Shown here one piece after another: positions 30,008-44,181 of a stretch of 64,000 nt of DNA. The notes beneath the pieces were generated by a model that did not search any database, had not been told where the DNA came from, and was given only the letters and a program-made list of their open reading frames with translations. How positions within the stretch are numbered: position 1 is the first letter of the stretch; each line of letters opens with the position of its first letter. Location of the stretch: contig NZ_FNPT01000004.1 in assembly GCF_900107375.1 (NCBI RefSeq), positions 186,001-250,000 of the forward strand, written 5' to 3'. A program made the position numbers and the translations under genes. Source of the DNA: Lysobacter sp. yr284. Lineage in GTDB: Bacteria > Pseudomonadota > Gammaproteobacteria > Xanthomonadales > Xanthomonadaceae.

Positions 30008-30982
30008 ATGACCGACTCCCGCCAGACCCTGACCGCGACCGTGCCCGACGCCGCCGCCGGCCGCCGCTTCGACGCGGTCCTGGCCGAACTGTTCCCCGAT
30101 TACTCGCGCTCGCGCCTGGCCGCCTGGATCAAATCCGGCGACGCCCGCCTGAACGGCCGCGAGGTGCGCCCGCGCGACCCGGTCCAGGGCGGCGAGGCGG
30201 TCGAATTGAACGTGGTCCTGGACACCCAGACCCACGCCGTGGCCGAGGACATCGCCCTGGACGTGCTGTACGAGGACGCCGAGGTGATCGTGCTCGACAA
30301 GCCCGCCGGCCTGGTCGTGCACCCCGGCGCCGGCAACCCCGCCGGCACCCTGGTCAACGCCCTGCTGCACCACGACCCGTCGCTGGCCGCGCTGCCGCGC
30401 GCCGGCATCGTCCACCGCCTGGACAAGGACACCTCCGGGGTCATGGTGGTGGCGCGGACCCTGCCGGCGCACACCTCGCTGGTCGAGCAACTGTCCGCGC
30501 GCGAGGTCCACCGCCAGTACCTGGCGGTGGTGGTCGGCGCGCTGGTCTCCGGCGGCACCGCCAACGCCGCGATCGACCGCCACCCGCGCGACCGCCTGCG
30601 CATGGCGGTGCGCGAGGACGGCCGCGAGGCGGTCACCCACTTCCGCCTGCGCGAGCGCTTCCGCGCCCACACCCTGCTGGAATGCCGTCTGGAAACCGGG
30701 CGCACCCACCAGATCCGCGTGCACATGCAGCACCTCAAGCACCCCATCGTCGGCGACCCGCTGTACGGCGGCCCGCTCAAGCTGCCCAAGGGCGCGAGCG
30801 ATTCGCTGGTGGAGACCCTGCGCGGCTTCAAGCGCCAGGCGCTGCACGCCGAAACCCTGGAATTCGTCCATCCGGCCAGCGGCGAACCGGTGCGCTGCAC
30901 CGCGCCGGTGCCGGCCGACCTGCTGAACCTGGTCGCCGAACTGCGCGAGGATTCGCGCGCCGCCGCCGAGGCCGGGCGGTGA
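30008..30982 (+). CDS. rluD: 23S rRNA pseudouridine synthase RluD
   Basis: Modifies uridines in helix 69 of 23S rRNA (1911/1915/1917 in E. coli numbering). 324 residues: an N-terminal S4 RNA-binding domain ([20 protein letters not shown]) and the RluA-type catalytic domain with Asp139 in the HRLDKDTSG motif, preceded by [13 protein letters not shown]. The C-terminal part has [11 protein letters not shown] and [11 protein letters not shown]. It is divergent from bamD, and its stop overlaps the following GTG start (GTGA), as is common for rluD-yfiH pairs. Confidence 0.96.
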   Translation: MTDSRQTLTATVPDAAAGRRFDAVLAELFPDYSRSRLAAWIKSGDARLNGREVRPRDPVQGGEAVELNVVLDTQTHAVAEDIALDVLYEDAEVIVLDKPAGLVVHPGAGNPAGTLVNALLHHDPSLAALPRAGIVHRLDKDTSGVMVVARTLPAHTSLVEQLSAREVHRQYLAVVVGALVSGGTANAAIDRHPRDRLRMAVREDGREAVTHFRLRERFRAHTLLECRLETGRTHQIRVHMQHLKHPIVGDPLYGGPLKLPKGASDSLVETLRGFKRQALHAETLEFVHPASGEPVRCTAPVPADLLNLVAELREDSRAAAEAGR

Positions 30983-31773
30983 CGGCAGGCGCCGACGCCG
31001 CGAAACCCTGGATCGACGCCGGCTGGCCGGCGCCGCCGGGCGTGCGCGGCTTCGCCAGCGTGCGCCGCGGCCTGGGCGTGTCGCAGGCGCCGTTCGACGC
31101 GTTCAACCTCGGCACGCTGCACGGCGAGCAGCGCGACGACCCGGCCGCGGTGCTGCGCAACCGCGCGCTGCTGGCGCAGGCCGCCGGGTTGCCGTCGGCG
31201 CCGCGCTGGCTGCGCCAGGTACACGGCGCCGGCGTGGTCCGCTTCGACGGCGCGCCCGGCAGCGACGAGCCGGGCGGCGAACCCGAGGCCGATGCCGCGG
31301 TGACCTCCACGCCGGGCACGGTGCTGGCGATCCTCACCGCCGACTGCCTGCCGGTGCTGCTGGCGGCGCACGACGGCAGCGAAGTCGGCGCCGCCCACGC
31401 CGGCTGGCGCGGGCTGGCCGACGGCGTGCTCGAAGCCACGGTCGCGGCGATGCGCAGCGAGCCCGCGCGCCTGCGCGCCTGGCTCGGCCCGGCCGCGGGG
31501 CCGCAGCGCTACGAGATCGGCGCGGACGTGCGCGACGCCTTCCTCGCCGTCGATGCCGCCGCCGCAAGCGCATTCGTCGCGACCCGGCCGGGGCATTGGT
31601 TGGTCGACCTGTACGCGCTGGCGCGGCAACGGCTGGCGCGCGCCGGCCTGCGCGCCGACCATGTCCACGGCGGCGGCTTGTGCACGATTTCCGAACCCGA
31701 CCGCTTCTTTTCCCACCGCCGCGACCGCCGCACCGGCCGCATGGCGACTCTTGTCTGGATGCAAACACCATGA
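30979..31773 (+). CDS. pgeF: peptidoglycan editing factor PgeF (YfiH/DUF152 family)
   Basis: 264-residue multicopper-oxidase-like cytoplasmic protein. In E. coli, YfiH removes mis-incorporated L-Ser from UDP-MurNAc; other members have been assayed as laccase or purine-nucleoside enzymes. The metal-site signatures are present: [27 protein letters not shown] and [15 protein letters not shown]. The GTG start overlaps the rluD stop. The stop overlaps the ATG of the next gene (ATGA), making rluD-pgeF and the two following genes a tightly packed run. Confidence 0.92.
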   Translation: MTAGADAAKPWIDAGWPAPPGVRGFASVRRGLGVSQAPFDAFNLGTLHGEQRDDPAAVLRNRALLAQAAGLPSAPRWLRQVHGAGVVRFDGAPGSDEPGGEPEADAAVTSTPGTVLAILTADCLPVLLAAHDGSEVGAAHAGWRGLADGVLEATVAAMRSEPARLRAWLGPAAGPQRYEIGADVRDAFLAVDAAAASAFVATRPGHWLVDLYALARQRLARAGLRADHVHGGGLCTISEPDRFFSHRRDRRTGRMATLVWMQTP

Positions 31774-32603
31774 CGTACCCCAAGGCCCAACGGACGGTCC
31801 TGTCGCTGTCGCTCGCCCTCGCCGCGACCTTCGGCGCCGCGCCCTTGCAGGCGCGCGCCGACGACGGTTGCGGCGGGCGTTCCTACGATCTGCTCCTGGC
31901 CGCCTATCCCGGCGCGGACAGCGTGACCGGCGACGAGGGCGAGTTCCTGCGCACCGCGGGGTCGCCCACGCGCTGGATCAAGCTCGACGACGTCGCCTGC
32001 AAGGTGTGGCCGGCCGCGCCCGGCAAGACCCTGCTGGCGGTGCGGCTGCGCCACGACGAGGCCAGCGGCGAGGTCGACACCGCCGACCTGGACGTGCTGG
32101 TGGCCGATTCGGCCAGGCCGCGCATCCTGCAGCGCTACCGCCAGCCCGAGCCGCTGGTCTCCGATGCGATGCGCATCTCCTCGGTGACCCTGGACACCGC
32201 GCGCTATCGCCTCAACGAGGCCGTCACCGCGTTCGGCGTGCGCGTGGCCTACAGCGGCTCGTCGCGGGTCAACCCGTACGCGAGCACGGTGCTGAGCCTG
32301 TACGCCGGCGACGGCGGCACGCTGCGGCCGGTACTGCGCAACCTGGAGATGTCGCTGGACCGCGGCGAATGGGACGGCAACTGCGCCGGCGAATTCGAGA
32401 ACGCCAAGCGCACCGTCGCCATCGACGCCAAGCGCGACCACGGCTACGCCGGCCTGCTGGTCAACAGCGCCGAACAAAGCAGCCGCGCCGTCGCCGACGG
32501 CAAGGATTGCGACGAAAAGGCCGTGGCCAAGAACAAGAGCAGCGTGCGCCTGGCCTTCGACGGCCGCGAGTACGTCGTGCCCCAATCCCTGCGCGGGCTG
32601 TGA
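31770..32603 (+). CDS. secreted protein of unknown function
   Basis: 277 residues with a clear Sec signal peptide (about residues 1-31, SLSLALAATFGAAPLQARA). The mature protein has four cysteines, likely two disulfides: DDGCGGRSY, DDVACKVW, DGNCAGEF and GKDCDEKA. I recognise no domain. Hydrophilic beta-rich segments (LDVLVADSARPRILQRY, ASTVLSLYAGDGG) suggest a periplasmic or surface beta protein. It starts at ATG 31770 inside the pgeF stop and its own stop shares a base with the next start, so it is co-translated with pgeF and the DUF4166 gene. Confidence 0.75.
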   Translation: MTYPKAQRTVLSLSLALAATFGAAPLQARADDGCGGRSYDLLLAAYPGADSVTGDEGEFLRTAGSPTRWIKLDDVACKVWPAAPGKTLLAVRLRHDEASGEVDTADLDVLVADSARPRILQRYRQPEPLVSDAMRISSVTLDTARYRLNEAVTAFGVRVAYSGSSRVNPYASTVLSLYAGDGGTLRPVLRNLEMSLDRGEWDGNCAGEFENAKRTVAIDAKRDHGYAGLLVNSAEQSSRAVADGKDCDEKAVAKNKSSVRLAFDGREYVVPQSLRGL

Positions 32604-33328
32604 TGGAGGCCGGCGCAGCCAACGCCGCCCGCGACGCCGCCCGCCTGGGCGCGCGCGAAGGCCTGTATCCGCGCGCGCTCGGCGTGCGGTTCGTGTTGTT
32701 GCCGCGCACGCTGCGGCAGGTGCACGGGCGCAGCGGACGCCAGTCGTATCGCGGCGAGGCCGAGATCGAACGCGGCCACGGCCTGTGGTCGCGGTTGTTC
32801 TCGCGCATCGTCGGGCTTCCCAAGGCGTACGCCGGGCCGGTCGAAGTCGAGATCCAGGCCGGGCCGCACGGCGAAACCTGGATCCGGCGGTTCGGCAAAT
32901 CGACCCTGCGCTCGCGCCTGGCCGGGCGCGACGGACTGGTGCTGGAACGGCTCGGGCCGATGCGCTTCGCGTTCGCACTGGAACCGGTCGGCGAGGCGCC
33001 CGAGGCGGCGCTGGCGCGCACGGTGTCGGCGCACACGGGCGATTCGATCACGGTCTCGTCCGCGGGGGTGTCGGCGGCGGCGATGGGCGCGCCCACCAGC
33101 TACGGCGCCGAGCACGGCGAAGCCGAGGACGAGCGCCACGATCCGGGCCTGTCCTGGCGGCTGATGCGCGTGCGCGCGCTGGGCCTGCCGTTGCCGCGCG
33201 GCTGGTTCGCCGGCGTGCGTGCGCGCGAGTTCGAACGCGAGGGGCGTTATCACTTCGACGTGCAGGCGCAGCTGCCGGCGGTGGGATTGCTGGTGCGCTA
33301 TCGCGGGTGGCTCGACGTCGGCGAGTGA
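32603..33328 (+). CDS. DUF4166 family protein
   Basis: 241 residues matching the DUF4166 pattern: LYPRALGVRFVLLPRTLRQV near the N-terminus, then SRIVGLPKAYAGPVEVEI, then TWIRRFGKSTLRSRL, and a C-terminal FDVQAQLPAVGLLVRYRGWL. The function of the family is unknown; in other genomes the domain is sometimes fused to oxidoreductases. No signal peptide or membrane helix is seen. The ATG overlaps the preceding stop by one base (TGATG), so translation is probably coupled. A long upstream extension of this frame lies over other genes and is not coding. Confidence 0.75.
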   Translation: MEAGAANAARDAARLGAREGLYPRALGVRFVLLPRTLRQVHGRSGRQSYRGEAEIERGHGLWSRLFSRIVGLPKAYAGPVEVEIQAGPHGETWIRRFGKSTLRSRLAGRDGLVLERLGPMRFAFALEPVGEAPEAALARTVSAHTGDSITVSSAGVSAAAMGAPTSYGAEHGEAEDERHDPGLSWRLMRVRALGLPLPRGWFAGVRAREFEREGRYHFDVQAQLPAVGLLVRYRGWLDVGE

Positions 33329-33792
33329 GCGGGTGCGGGGGCGGTTCGTCCCACCCCGTCGTCCCCTTACAAACCCGGTCATTTCGGCGAACGCCGGAAT
33401 CCATGTTGCTTTCGCTTCCGCATGGCCTCTTCGTCGGTTTCGCCGCAAGACAAGATCGAAACGGATTCCGGCGTTCGCCGGAACGACGGTTTGGGGCAAG
33501 GGTTGCGGGCGGGCCGGGGCTTCGGGCGGGTCCGGGCTAGGCTGCGGGCGACGGCGCGGCCGTCCGGCGCGCGCAGGCATGAGCCGATAACCCGATCGCC
33601 CCTCGCGGATCGCCCCAATCGCGCCGATTGCCGGCACACTCGTCGCTGCGAACGGATCGCAGGCCCGAGCGTCATGGAAGCGTCCCCTCCCGCGTTGCGA
33701 GTACCGTCCATGAGCGTTGCTGCCTTTCCCGATGTTTCCCGCCGCCGTCGCGCGGTGCCGGCGCCGGCCGCGATGAGCCAGGGGCGCGGCCG
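33329..33792. repeat. intergenic region with inverted repeat pair, family D (CCGGCGTTCGCCGGAA type)
   Basis: The 464 bases between the DUF4166 gene and the permease hold no supported gene. Two inverted copies of a palindromic element are present: GTCATTTCGGCGAACGCCGG-like at 33377-33402 and its complement at 33463-33487. The rest shows nothing I can name. Confidence 0.65.
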
Positions 33793-35400
33793 ATGAACGC
33801 CGAGTCCAGGCAGGCGCGACGCTCGTGGCTGGTGCCCGGCGACCTCAACGGCTTCTTCGGCCTGGTCGTCGACAACCTGTCGATCCTGGGCTTCATCGCC
33901 GCGGCGCTGATCGGCATCTTCGGTTTCCCGGCCGAGGTCATCTACACCCGCATGTTCCCCGGCACCGCGTTCGGGGTGCTGGTCGGCAATCTGATCTACA
34001 CCGCGATGGCGCGCCGGCTGGCCGCGCGCAGCGGCCGCGTCGACGTCACCGCGATGCCGCTCGGCCTGGACGCGCCGACCAGCATCGGCATGGCCCTGCT
34101 GGTGCTCGGCCCGGCCTTCGTCGGCTTCAAGCAGGCCGGCCTGGACGAGGCCGCCGCGGCCGACGCCACCTGGAAGCTCGGCATGGCCTCGCTGATCGTG
34201 ATGGGGCTGCTCAAATTCGTGTTGTCCTTCGCCGGCGACGCGGTCACGCGGATGATCCCGCGCGCCGGCCTGCTCGGCTCGATCGCCGGCACCGCGCTGG
34301 TGCTGATGGGCTTTTTGCCGCTGATCGAAACGCTGCGTTCGCCGCTGGTCGGCTTCATGACCCTCGGCCTGTTGCTGTACGTGCTGGTGGCCAAGGGCCG
34401 GCTGCCGGTGAAGCTGCCGGGCGTGTTCGTCGCGTTCGTGTTCGGCACCGCGCTGTTCTACGGCTTCGGCGCGCTCGGCCTGGGCGCGCCGGGCTTCCAT
34501 TGGCCGACTCCGCAGCCGCTGCAGCTGGTGTTGCCGCTGCCGACGCTGGGCTTCATCGAAGGCCTGCCGCACACCGTGCCGTTCCTGCCGCTGCTGCTGC
34601 CGTTCGGCCTGCTGATGATCGTCGGCGGCATCAACGTCAGCGAAAGCGCGCGCGCGGCCGGCGACGATTACCGCACCCGCGATATTCTGCTGGCCGAGGC
34701 GTTCTCGACCCTGGTCGCCGGTTTCGTCGGCGGCGTCGCCCAGACCACGCCCTACATCGGCCAGCCTGCGTACAAGCACATGGGCGCGCGCAGCGGCTAC
34801 ACCCTGCTGACCGGCTTGTTCATCGGCCTGGGCGGCATCTTCGGCATCGTCTCGGGGCTGGTGCAGTGGCTGCCGCTGGCGGTGCTGGCGCCGATCATCG
34901 TCTACGTCGCGCTCGACATCACCACCCAGGCGTTCCAGGCGACGCCGGGCAAGCACGCCACCGCGATGGTGTTCGGCTTCCTGCCGCCGATCGCCTACAT
35001 GCTGTCGATCAAGACCGGCAACCCGGCCTGGATCGACCCGGCCCGCCACGCCGAACTGGCCGGCGCGCTCGACGGCCACGGCCTGCCGGAGCTGGCGGTG
35101 ATCGTGACCCTGGGCAACGGCTTCATCATGACCTCGATGATCTGGACCTCGGCGGTGGCGGCGATGGTCGACGGCCGCCTGCGCCGCGCCGCGGCGTTCC
35201 TGCTCGGCGGCGCCGCGCTGGCGCTGTTCGGGATCATCCACTCGGTCGATCCGCGCGGCGGCGTGTACCTGCCGTGGGCGCTGGAGGGGCTGCAGAAGGT
35301 CATCGCCTGGCAGTTCATCGGCGCCTACCTGGGGCTGGCGGCCTTGCTGATCCTGCTGTCCCTGCAGCGCGATCCGGTCGCGCCGCCGGCGCAGGCTTGA
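33793..35400 (+). CDS. NCS2-type (nucleobase/xanthine-uracil-like) permease
   Basis: 535-residue inner-membrane protein with about 12 hydrophobic segments. It shows the NCS2 layout with a duplicated seven-helix topology: FFGLVVDNLSILGFIAAALI in helix 1, GGINVSESARAAGDDY, and TLVAGFVGGVAQTTPYIGQP, which resembles the conserved NCS2 QN-type motif of helix 8 and its half-helix. It belongs near the AzgA/GhxP branch or an uncharacterised sister. The substrate is uncertain: purines are the default guess. A 60-residue hydrophilic insertion (KTGNPAWIDPARHAELAGAL) near residue 400 is unusual for transporters of known substrate. ATG 33793 chosen. Confidence 0.75.
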   Translation: MNAESRQARRSWLVPGDLNGFFGLVVDNLSILGFIAAALIGIFGFPAEVIYTRMFPGTAFGVLVGNLIYTAMARRLAARSGRVDVTAMPLGLDAPTSIGMALLVLGPAFVGFKQAGLDEAAAADATWKLGMASLIVMGLLKFVLSFAGDAVTRMIPRAGLLGSIAGTALVLMGFLPLIETLRSPLVGFMTLGLLLYVLVAKGRLPVKLPGVFVAFVFGTALFYGFGALGLGAPGFHWPTPQPLQLVLPLPTLGFIEGLPHTVPFLPLLLPFGLLMIVGGINVSESARAAGDDYRTRDILLAEAFSTLVAGFVGGVAQTTPYIGQPAYKHMGARSGYTLLTGLFIGLGGIFGIVSGLVQWLPLAVLAPIIVYVALDITTQAFQATPGKHATAMVFGFLPPIAYMLSIKTGNPAWIDPARHAELAGALDGHGLPELAVIVTLGNGFIMTSMIWTSAVAAMVDGRLRRAAAFLLGGAALALFGIIHSVDPRGGVYLPWALEGLQKVIAWQFIGAYLGLAALLILLSLQRDPVAPPAQA

Positions 35401-35452
35401 GAGCGGCCGCGCGCGGCCCCAGATTTTGTCTTCCCTCGCACCGACCCACGCC

Positions 35453-35983
35453 ATGTCCCTGCAGAACGAACTCAACGCCGTGCCCGGCGTGACCGCCCAG
35501 CCCGAGGCCGCGACCCGCGACTTCGTGTTCAACCACACCATGCTGCGGATCAAGGACCCGAAGGCCTCGCTGGATTTCTACACCCGCGTGCTCGGCTTCA
35601 CCTTGGTGCGCAAGCGCGATTTCGCGGACGCGCAGTTCAGCCTGTACTTCCTGGTGCTGGTGAACGACCCGGCGCAGATTCCCGCCGAGGAGCCGGCGCG
35701 CGGGCAGTGGCTGCTGAGCCAGCGCGGCGTGCTCGAACTCACCCACAACCACGGCACCGAGAACGACGCCGGTTTCGCCTACCACCACGGCAACAGCGAC
35801 CCGCGCGGCTTCGGCCACATCTGCGTGTCGGTGCCGGACGTGGAAGCGGCCTGCGCGCGCTTCGAGCAGCTCGGCGTGGCGTTCCAGAAGCGCCTCACCG
35901 ACGGGCGGATGAAGGACATCGCCTTCATCAAGGACCCGGACGGCTACTGGGTCGAGATCCTGCAGCCGACCTCGCGGGTCTGA
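35453..35983 (+). CDS. gloA: glyoxalase I (lactoylglutathione lyase)
   Basis: Converts the glutathione-methylglyoxal hemithioacetal to S-lactoylglutathione. 176 residues, the longer form that resembles the Pseudomonas putida and human enzymes rather than the 135-residue E. coli one ([20 protein letters not shown] is close to the human sequence). The four metal ligands are visible: His in FNHTML, Glu in [14 protein letters not shown], His in [12 protein letters not shown] and Glu in [11 protein letters not shown] 35453 was preferred over an ATG nine codons upstream because similar enzymes start near MSLQNEL. The gene is monocistronic between the permease and clpB. Confidence 0.93.
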   Translation: MSLQNELNAVPGVTAQPEAATRDFVFNHTMLRIKDPKASLDFYTRVLGFTLVRKRDFADAQFSLYFLVLVNDPAQIPAEEPARGQWLLSQRGVLELTHNHGTENDAGFAYHHGNSDPRGFGHICVSVPDVEAACARFEQLGVAFQKRLTDGRMKDIAFIKDPDGYWVEILQPTSRV

Positions 35984-36111
35984 GCCGCGCCGGCCCGGCG
36001 GTCCATCGCCGCCGGGCCGGCGCGAAAATCGATCCCCCGCGCCGCGCGAGCGGCCGGGGGATTCGCGTGTCTGCGGCCGGGTTCCCGGGGCTGAATCGCG
36101 GGTCTGCGCGC

Positions 36112-36139
36112 CTTGAAACACCCGCCAAAGCCCGCATTA
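36112..36139 (+). promoter_or_regulatory. sigma-32 heat-shock promoter of clpB
   Basis: CTTGAAA (36112-36118), a 13-base spacer and CCGCATTA (36132-36139) match the RpoH consensus CTTGAAA-N11-15-CCCCATNT with one mismatch in each conserved block at most. It lies about 70 bases upstream of the clpB ATG, as expected for this chaperone gene. Confidence 0.8.
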
Positions 36140-36207
36140 ACAGGTCATTCGCGGCCCGCTTGGCAGACTCGCGCGGCAGCCGCCACCTACCTTTCGGAGA
36201 ACCCTCC

Positions 36208-38793
<2,586 letters not shown>

Positions 38794-38815
38794 GGTTCTT
38801 CGGTGGCGAGGTAAA

Positions 38816-38846
38816 CGAAAACGGCCCGCGTTGCGGGCCGTTTTCG
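38816..38846. terminator. terminator after clpB
   Basis: Perfect 14-bp stem CGAAAACGGCCCGC / GCGGGCCGTTTTCG (38816-38829 with 38833-38846), loop GTT, with A/T tracts on both sides. It sits 23 bases after clpB. Confidence 0.9.
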
Positions 38847-38868
38847 CGAGCGTTGTCCCGTGGCTCCC

Positions 38869-39003
38869 TGTAGGAGCGGCGCAAGCCGCGACCGCGCCGG
38901 TCCGGATCGCCGCGCCGCGGTATCCAAACCGGATGGTTCGGTTGCGCCTTCGGGTTGCCTCGGCGGCCGGTTGGCCGGGTCGCGGCTTGCGCCGCTCCTA
39001 CAG
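38869..39003. repeat. inverted REP pair, family A
   Basis: TGTAGGAGCGGCGCAAGCCG begins at 38869 and its inverted copy ends at 39003; about 85 bases of unrelated sequence separate them. The pair lies between convergent clpB and the small minus-strand gene, as in the copy after nadE. Confidence 0.85.
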
Positions 39004-39014
39004 GGGGTGGCCGG

Positions 39015-39395
39015 TCACTTCGGCGGCGGGAACCAGATGTCGGCGGCGTCGCCGCTGGCGTCGAAGAAGCCGACGCCGTGGCGCGCCGCGGCCGCGCGCG
39101 TGGCCGCGTACGCGGCTTCGGCGAGCGGCCAGCGGAAGCAGGCGTAGATCGACGAATAGCCGATGGAGTATTCGGTGGCGTGCAGGTCGCCGTCGTCGGC
39201 GAACGCCGCCTCGTGCATGTTGGGGAACTCGCCGCGCATCTGCGAATACCACGCCAGCAGCGCGGAGCAGGTGACCAGCGGGTCGCGGTAGTCGTGCGGC
39301 TCGCTCCACTCGGTCTGGGCCCGGTACCAGGCCAGGAAGGCCGCGCGTTCGCGCGGCGCGACGGTCGGGTCGAACACCATCAGGTCGTAGCTCAC
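39015..39395 (-). CDS. small protein of unknown function
   Basis: 126 residues from GTG 39395 (VSYDLMVFDPTVAPRERAAF); an ATG five codons later is possible. No signal peptide, membrane helix or recognised domain. It is acidic and aromatic-rich: LAWYRAQTEWSEPHDY, YSIGYSSIYACFRWPLAEAA, DAADIWFPPPK. The start overlaps the stop of the amidohydrolase gene (GTGA), which argues for a real, co-translated gene. Similar SYDLMVFDP proteins occur in other Gram-negatives as hypothetical proteins; I cannot assign a role. Confidence 0.7.
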   Translation of the reverse strand: MSYDLMVFDPTVAPRERAAFLAWYRAQTEWSEPHDYRDPLVTCSALLAWYSQMRGEFPNMHEAAFADDGDLHATEYSIGYSSIYACFRWPLAEAAYAATRAAAARHGVGFFDASGDAADIWFPPPK

Positions 39396-41437
39396 CGGCC
39401 GCTCGCCTGCGCCGCGGCCGCCTTGCGCGGCACGATCCCCAGCGCCTGCTCGATCTCGCCCGGATCGTAGCGCTTGCCGCCCTTGAACACCGCATCGACC
39501 TTGCGGATGTCGCGCATATCCTTGAGCGGGTCGCCGTCGATCAGCACCAGGTCGGCGTACTTGCCCGGCGCGACCACGCCGCGGTCCTTGTCCACGCCCA
39601 GCACCTGCGCCGGCGTCAGCGTCGCCAGGCGCAGCACTTCGGCGTTGGGGATGCCGGCGCGCGCATAGCTTTCCAGTTCGGCGTGGAGCATGTAGCCGGC
39701 CATCGCGTCGGTGCCGGGCAGGATGGTCACGCCGGCGTCGTGCAGCGCCTTGAGCAGCTTGAGCATGCTCGGGAATGCCTGCTTGTAGGCCTCTTCCTTG
39801 CCGTGCGGCGGCTTCAGCGCGCCCCAGCTGAGGTTGCGCCGCGCCTGCGGCGGCAGCCGCTCGGTGACGCCGCGCAGGCCGGGCGGGATCTTGTCGGTCG
39901 GGTCGCCGCCGAACAGGTCTTCTTCCAACGCCATGGTCGCGTCGATGACGGTGCGGTGGCGCTTGAGGAAGCCGATGAACTCGCGCACCTTCGGCGCCTC
40001 GGGCGGGAACTCGTGCGCGCGCTCGGCCACCGCGGTGAGCCGCTGCATGCTCTGGGTGTCCTTGACTCCGGGATACATGAAGTTGAGTTCGACGTAGAGC
40101 AGGTGCTGCAGTTCGTCGGCGCCGCCCTCGATGAACTGGCGCGCCGACATCGTCGCCGGCACGTGGCCGCTGTAGCGCAGGCCGCGGGCGTGGGCGCGGT
40201 CGGCGATCACCGGCACCAGTTCGGGTTTCAGCGAGGAATAGCTCTTGATCTGCATGTAGCCGCGGTCGGCGTAGAAGTCCACCGCCTTGACCGCTTCCTC
40301 GGGCGTGGACACCAGCATCTTGGTCGGGCCGGCGTAGGGGCCGGGGCCGTCGATGAAGCCGGCCTTGAGCACGCGCGGGCCGATCTCGCTGCCGGCGTCG
40401 AAGCGCTCGACCCGCTGCAGGAAGGTGTCGAAGTTGTTGGCCACGTCGCGCGCGCTGGTGACGCCGGCGGCGATGTCGAGCGCGCCGTCCTCGGTGCTGC
40501 TGTAGTGCTTGTGCACGTCCCACAGGCCGGGCATCAGGAAGCGGCCGCGCGCATCGAGGACTTCCGCGCCCGCGGGCGCGCGCAGCTGCGCGTCGGGGCC
40601 GACGCGGACGATGCGTTCGTTCTCGATCAGCACGCTGGTGCCGGCCTCGACGCTGAGGTCGCGCGGGTCGAACAGGCGCGCGTTGCGGATCAGCAGCGGG
40701 CCCTTGGGCGCATGGGTGAGGCGCTGGGCGAAGTCGGCGCCCCAGCGCGCGGCGGCGGCTTCCTGCAGTTCGGTCAGCTTCGCCACCGCCGGCTCGAACT
40801 CGCGGTCGACGGTGACGAACCAGCCCGAGGCGGCGATGGTCGCGGCGGTGCGGCCGTCCTCGCGCAGCCAGACCATGCGCGGGGTGAAGTCGAGCCCGAG
40901 GATGCTGTAGAGCTGCAGTTCGACCGTGCCGTCGCGGCCGGCGATCAGGTATTCGCCGACGCGCTCGATCCGCGCCTCGCCGGCCGGCAGCAAGGCGAGC
41001 GTGCGCTGCGGCGCCTTGAGCAGGGCGCGGGCGAGCGCGCCGGTGGCTTCCGGGGCGGCCTGCAGCGGCAGGAAGAACGCCGGCGCGGCCAACGCGCGCT
41101 CGCCGTGTTCGCTGGGGTTCTTCCAGCGCGCGCTGCCCGCTTCGACCCGGTAGCTTTCCTCGAACGGGGTCAGCAGGTAGTCGTTGCCGCGGCCGCTGTA
41201 CTCGCGCAGGGTGCCGTCGTCGTTGAGCCGCCAGCCGGTGCTGGTGCGGTCGCCGCGGCCGCGGTCGGCGTAGTGGAACTCGACCTGGACCGAGCCGTTG
41301 GCGGCGGTGGTCACGGTCTGCGCGCCGGCGCTGCGGCCCTGCATCAGCACGGCGTAGTCGCGGGTGGCGGGCGCGGCGTGGGCGCTCAGCGCGGCGGCGA
41401 GGGCGAGGGACAGCGACAGCAGGGCGATCGGACGCAT
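39392..41437 (-). CDS. secreted metal-dependent amidohydrolase
   Basis: 681 residues with a Sec signal peptide (residues 1-20, MRPIALLSLSLALAAALSAH). The N-terminal ~250 residues form a beta-rich domain I do not recognise. The C-terminal part is an amidohydrolase (imidazolonepropionase/prolidase-like) fold: LLIRNARLFDPRDLSVEAG, metal motif GLWDVHKHYSS, QIKSYSSLKPE (candidate carboxylated Lys), YSGHVPATM, DELQHLL, ILPGTDAM and KDRGVVAPGKYADLVLIDGD. The likely substrates are peptides or cyclic amides in the periplasm. A longer frame upstream (to 41656) crosses a palindromic repeat and is not coding. It lies next to a TonB receptor on the same strand, so it may process what that receptor imports. 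Confidence 0.82.
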   Translation of the reverse strand: MRPIALLSLSLALAAALSAHAAPATRDYAVLMQGRSAGAQTVTTAANGSVQVEFHYADRGRGDRTSTGWRLNDDGTLREYSGRGNDYLLTPFEESYRVEAGSARWKNPSEHGERALAAPAFFLPLQAAPEATGALARALLKAPQRTLALLPAGEARIERVGEYLIAGRDGTVELQLYSILGLDFTPRMVWLREDGRTAATIAASGWFVTVDREFEPAVAKLTELQEAAAARWGADFAQRLTHAPKGPLLIRNARLFDPRDLSVEAGTSVLIENERIVRVGPDAQLRAPAGAEVLDARGRFLMPGLWDVHKHYSSTEDGALDIAAGVTSARDVANNFDTFLQRVERFDAGSEIGPRVLKAGFIDGPGPYAGPTKMLVSTPEEAVKAVDFYADRGYMQIKSYSSLKPELVPVIADRAHARGLRYSGHVPATMSARQFIEGGADELQHLLYVELNFMYPGVKDTQSMQRLTAVAERAHEFPPEAPKVREFIGFLKRHRTVIDATMALEEDLFGGDPTDKIPPGLRGVTERLPPQARRNLSWGALKPPHGKEEAYKQAFPSMLKLLKALHDAGVTILPGTDAMAGYMLHAELESYARAGIPNAEVLRLATLTPAQVLGVDKDRGVVAPGKYADLVLIDGDPLKDMRDIRKVDAVFKGGKRYDPGEIEQALGIVPRKAAAAQASGR

Positions 41438-41568
41438 CGTCGGGCTCCGGGTGGCGTGCTGATGGCGGGAACGTGTCCGACCGGTATAGCCGATCCGCGC
41501 GGCGCGGGGATGTGCCGGCAGTGGGAACTGGCCCGCGAACGGACGGCCGGCGGCCTTTGTGGGACGGC

Positions 41569-41657
41569 TTTGTGGGAGGGCCTTCAGGCCCGATGCTTTT
41601 GTCTCAGGTCGCAGCGACCGGACCGAAAAGCATCGGGCCTGAAGGCCCTCCCACAAA
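41569..41657. repeat. perfect 32-bp inverted repeat, family B
   Basis: Arms 41569-41600 and 41626-41657 are exact reverse complements (outer TTTGTGGGAGGGCCTTCAGG, inner CCCGATGCTTTT). The same sequence family as 12035-12130. It lies between the amidohydrolase start and the TonB receptor terminator. Confidence 0.9.
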
Positions 41658-41661
41658 AGCG

Positions 41662-41690
41662 CGAAGGCCCGGGACGGGCCCGGGCCTTCG
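41662..41690 (-). terminator. terminator after the TonB-dependent receptor
   Basis: 12-bp stem CGAAGGCCCGGG / CCCGGGCCTTCG (41662-41673 with 41679-41690). Reading the minus strand, it is followed by CGCTTTTG. It lies 26 bases beyond the receptor stop at 41716. Confidence 0.75.
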
Positions 41691-41715
41691 TGCAGGTTTC
41701 AGGCTGTCGCGCGCC

Positions 41716-44112
<2,397 letters not shown>

Positions 44113-44152
44113 GAAGACTCCTGCATGGGGGACTGACAGCGATGTCATCCGG

Positions 44153-44181
44153 GTTTAACACGGTCATAACAACCGGGTCAA
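44153..44181 (-). promoter_or_regulatory. candidate sigma-70 promoter of the TonB receptor
   Basis: The minus strand has TTGACC (44176-44181), a 17-base spacer and TTAAAC (44153-44158), about 40 bases upstream of the receptor ATG. The -35 match is good and the -10 weak. The remaining intergenic DNA up to the cobalamin riboswitch (44182-44463) holds no gene; a TAAGAT at 44450-44455 could be the -10 of the riboswitch transcript. Confidence 0.45.

Noticed and set aside
33379-35553. 724-codon minus-strand frame opposite the permease
   Set aside because: Gln/Arg/His-rich shadow; the plus-strand permease has clear membrane helices and family motifs.
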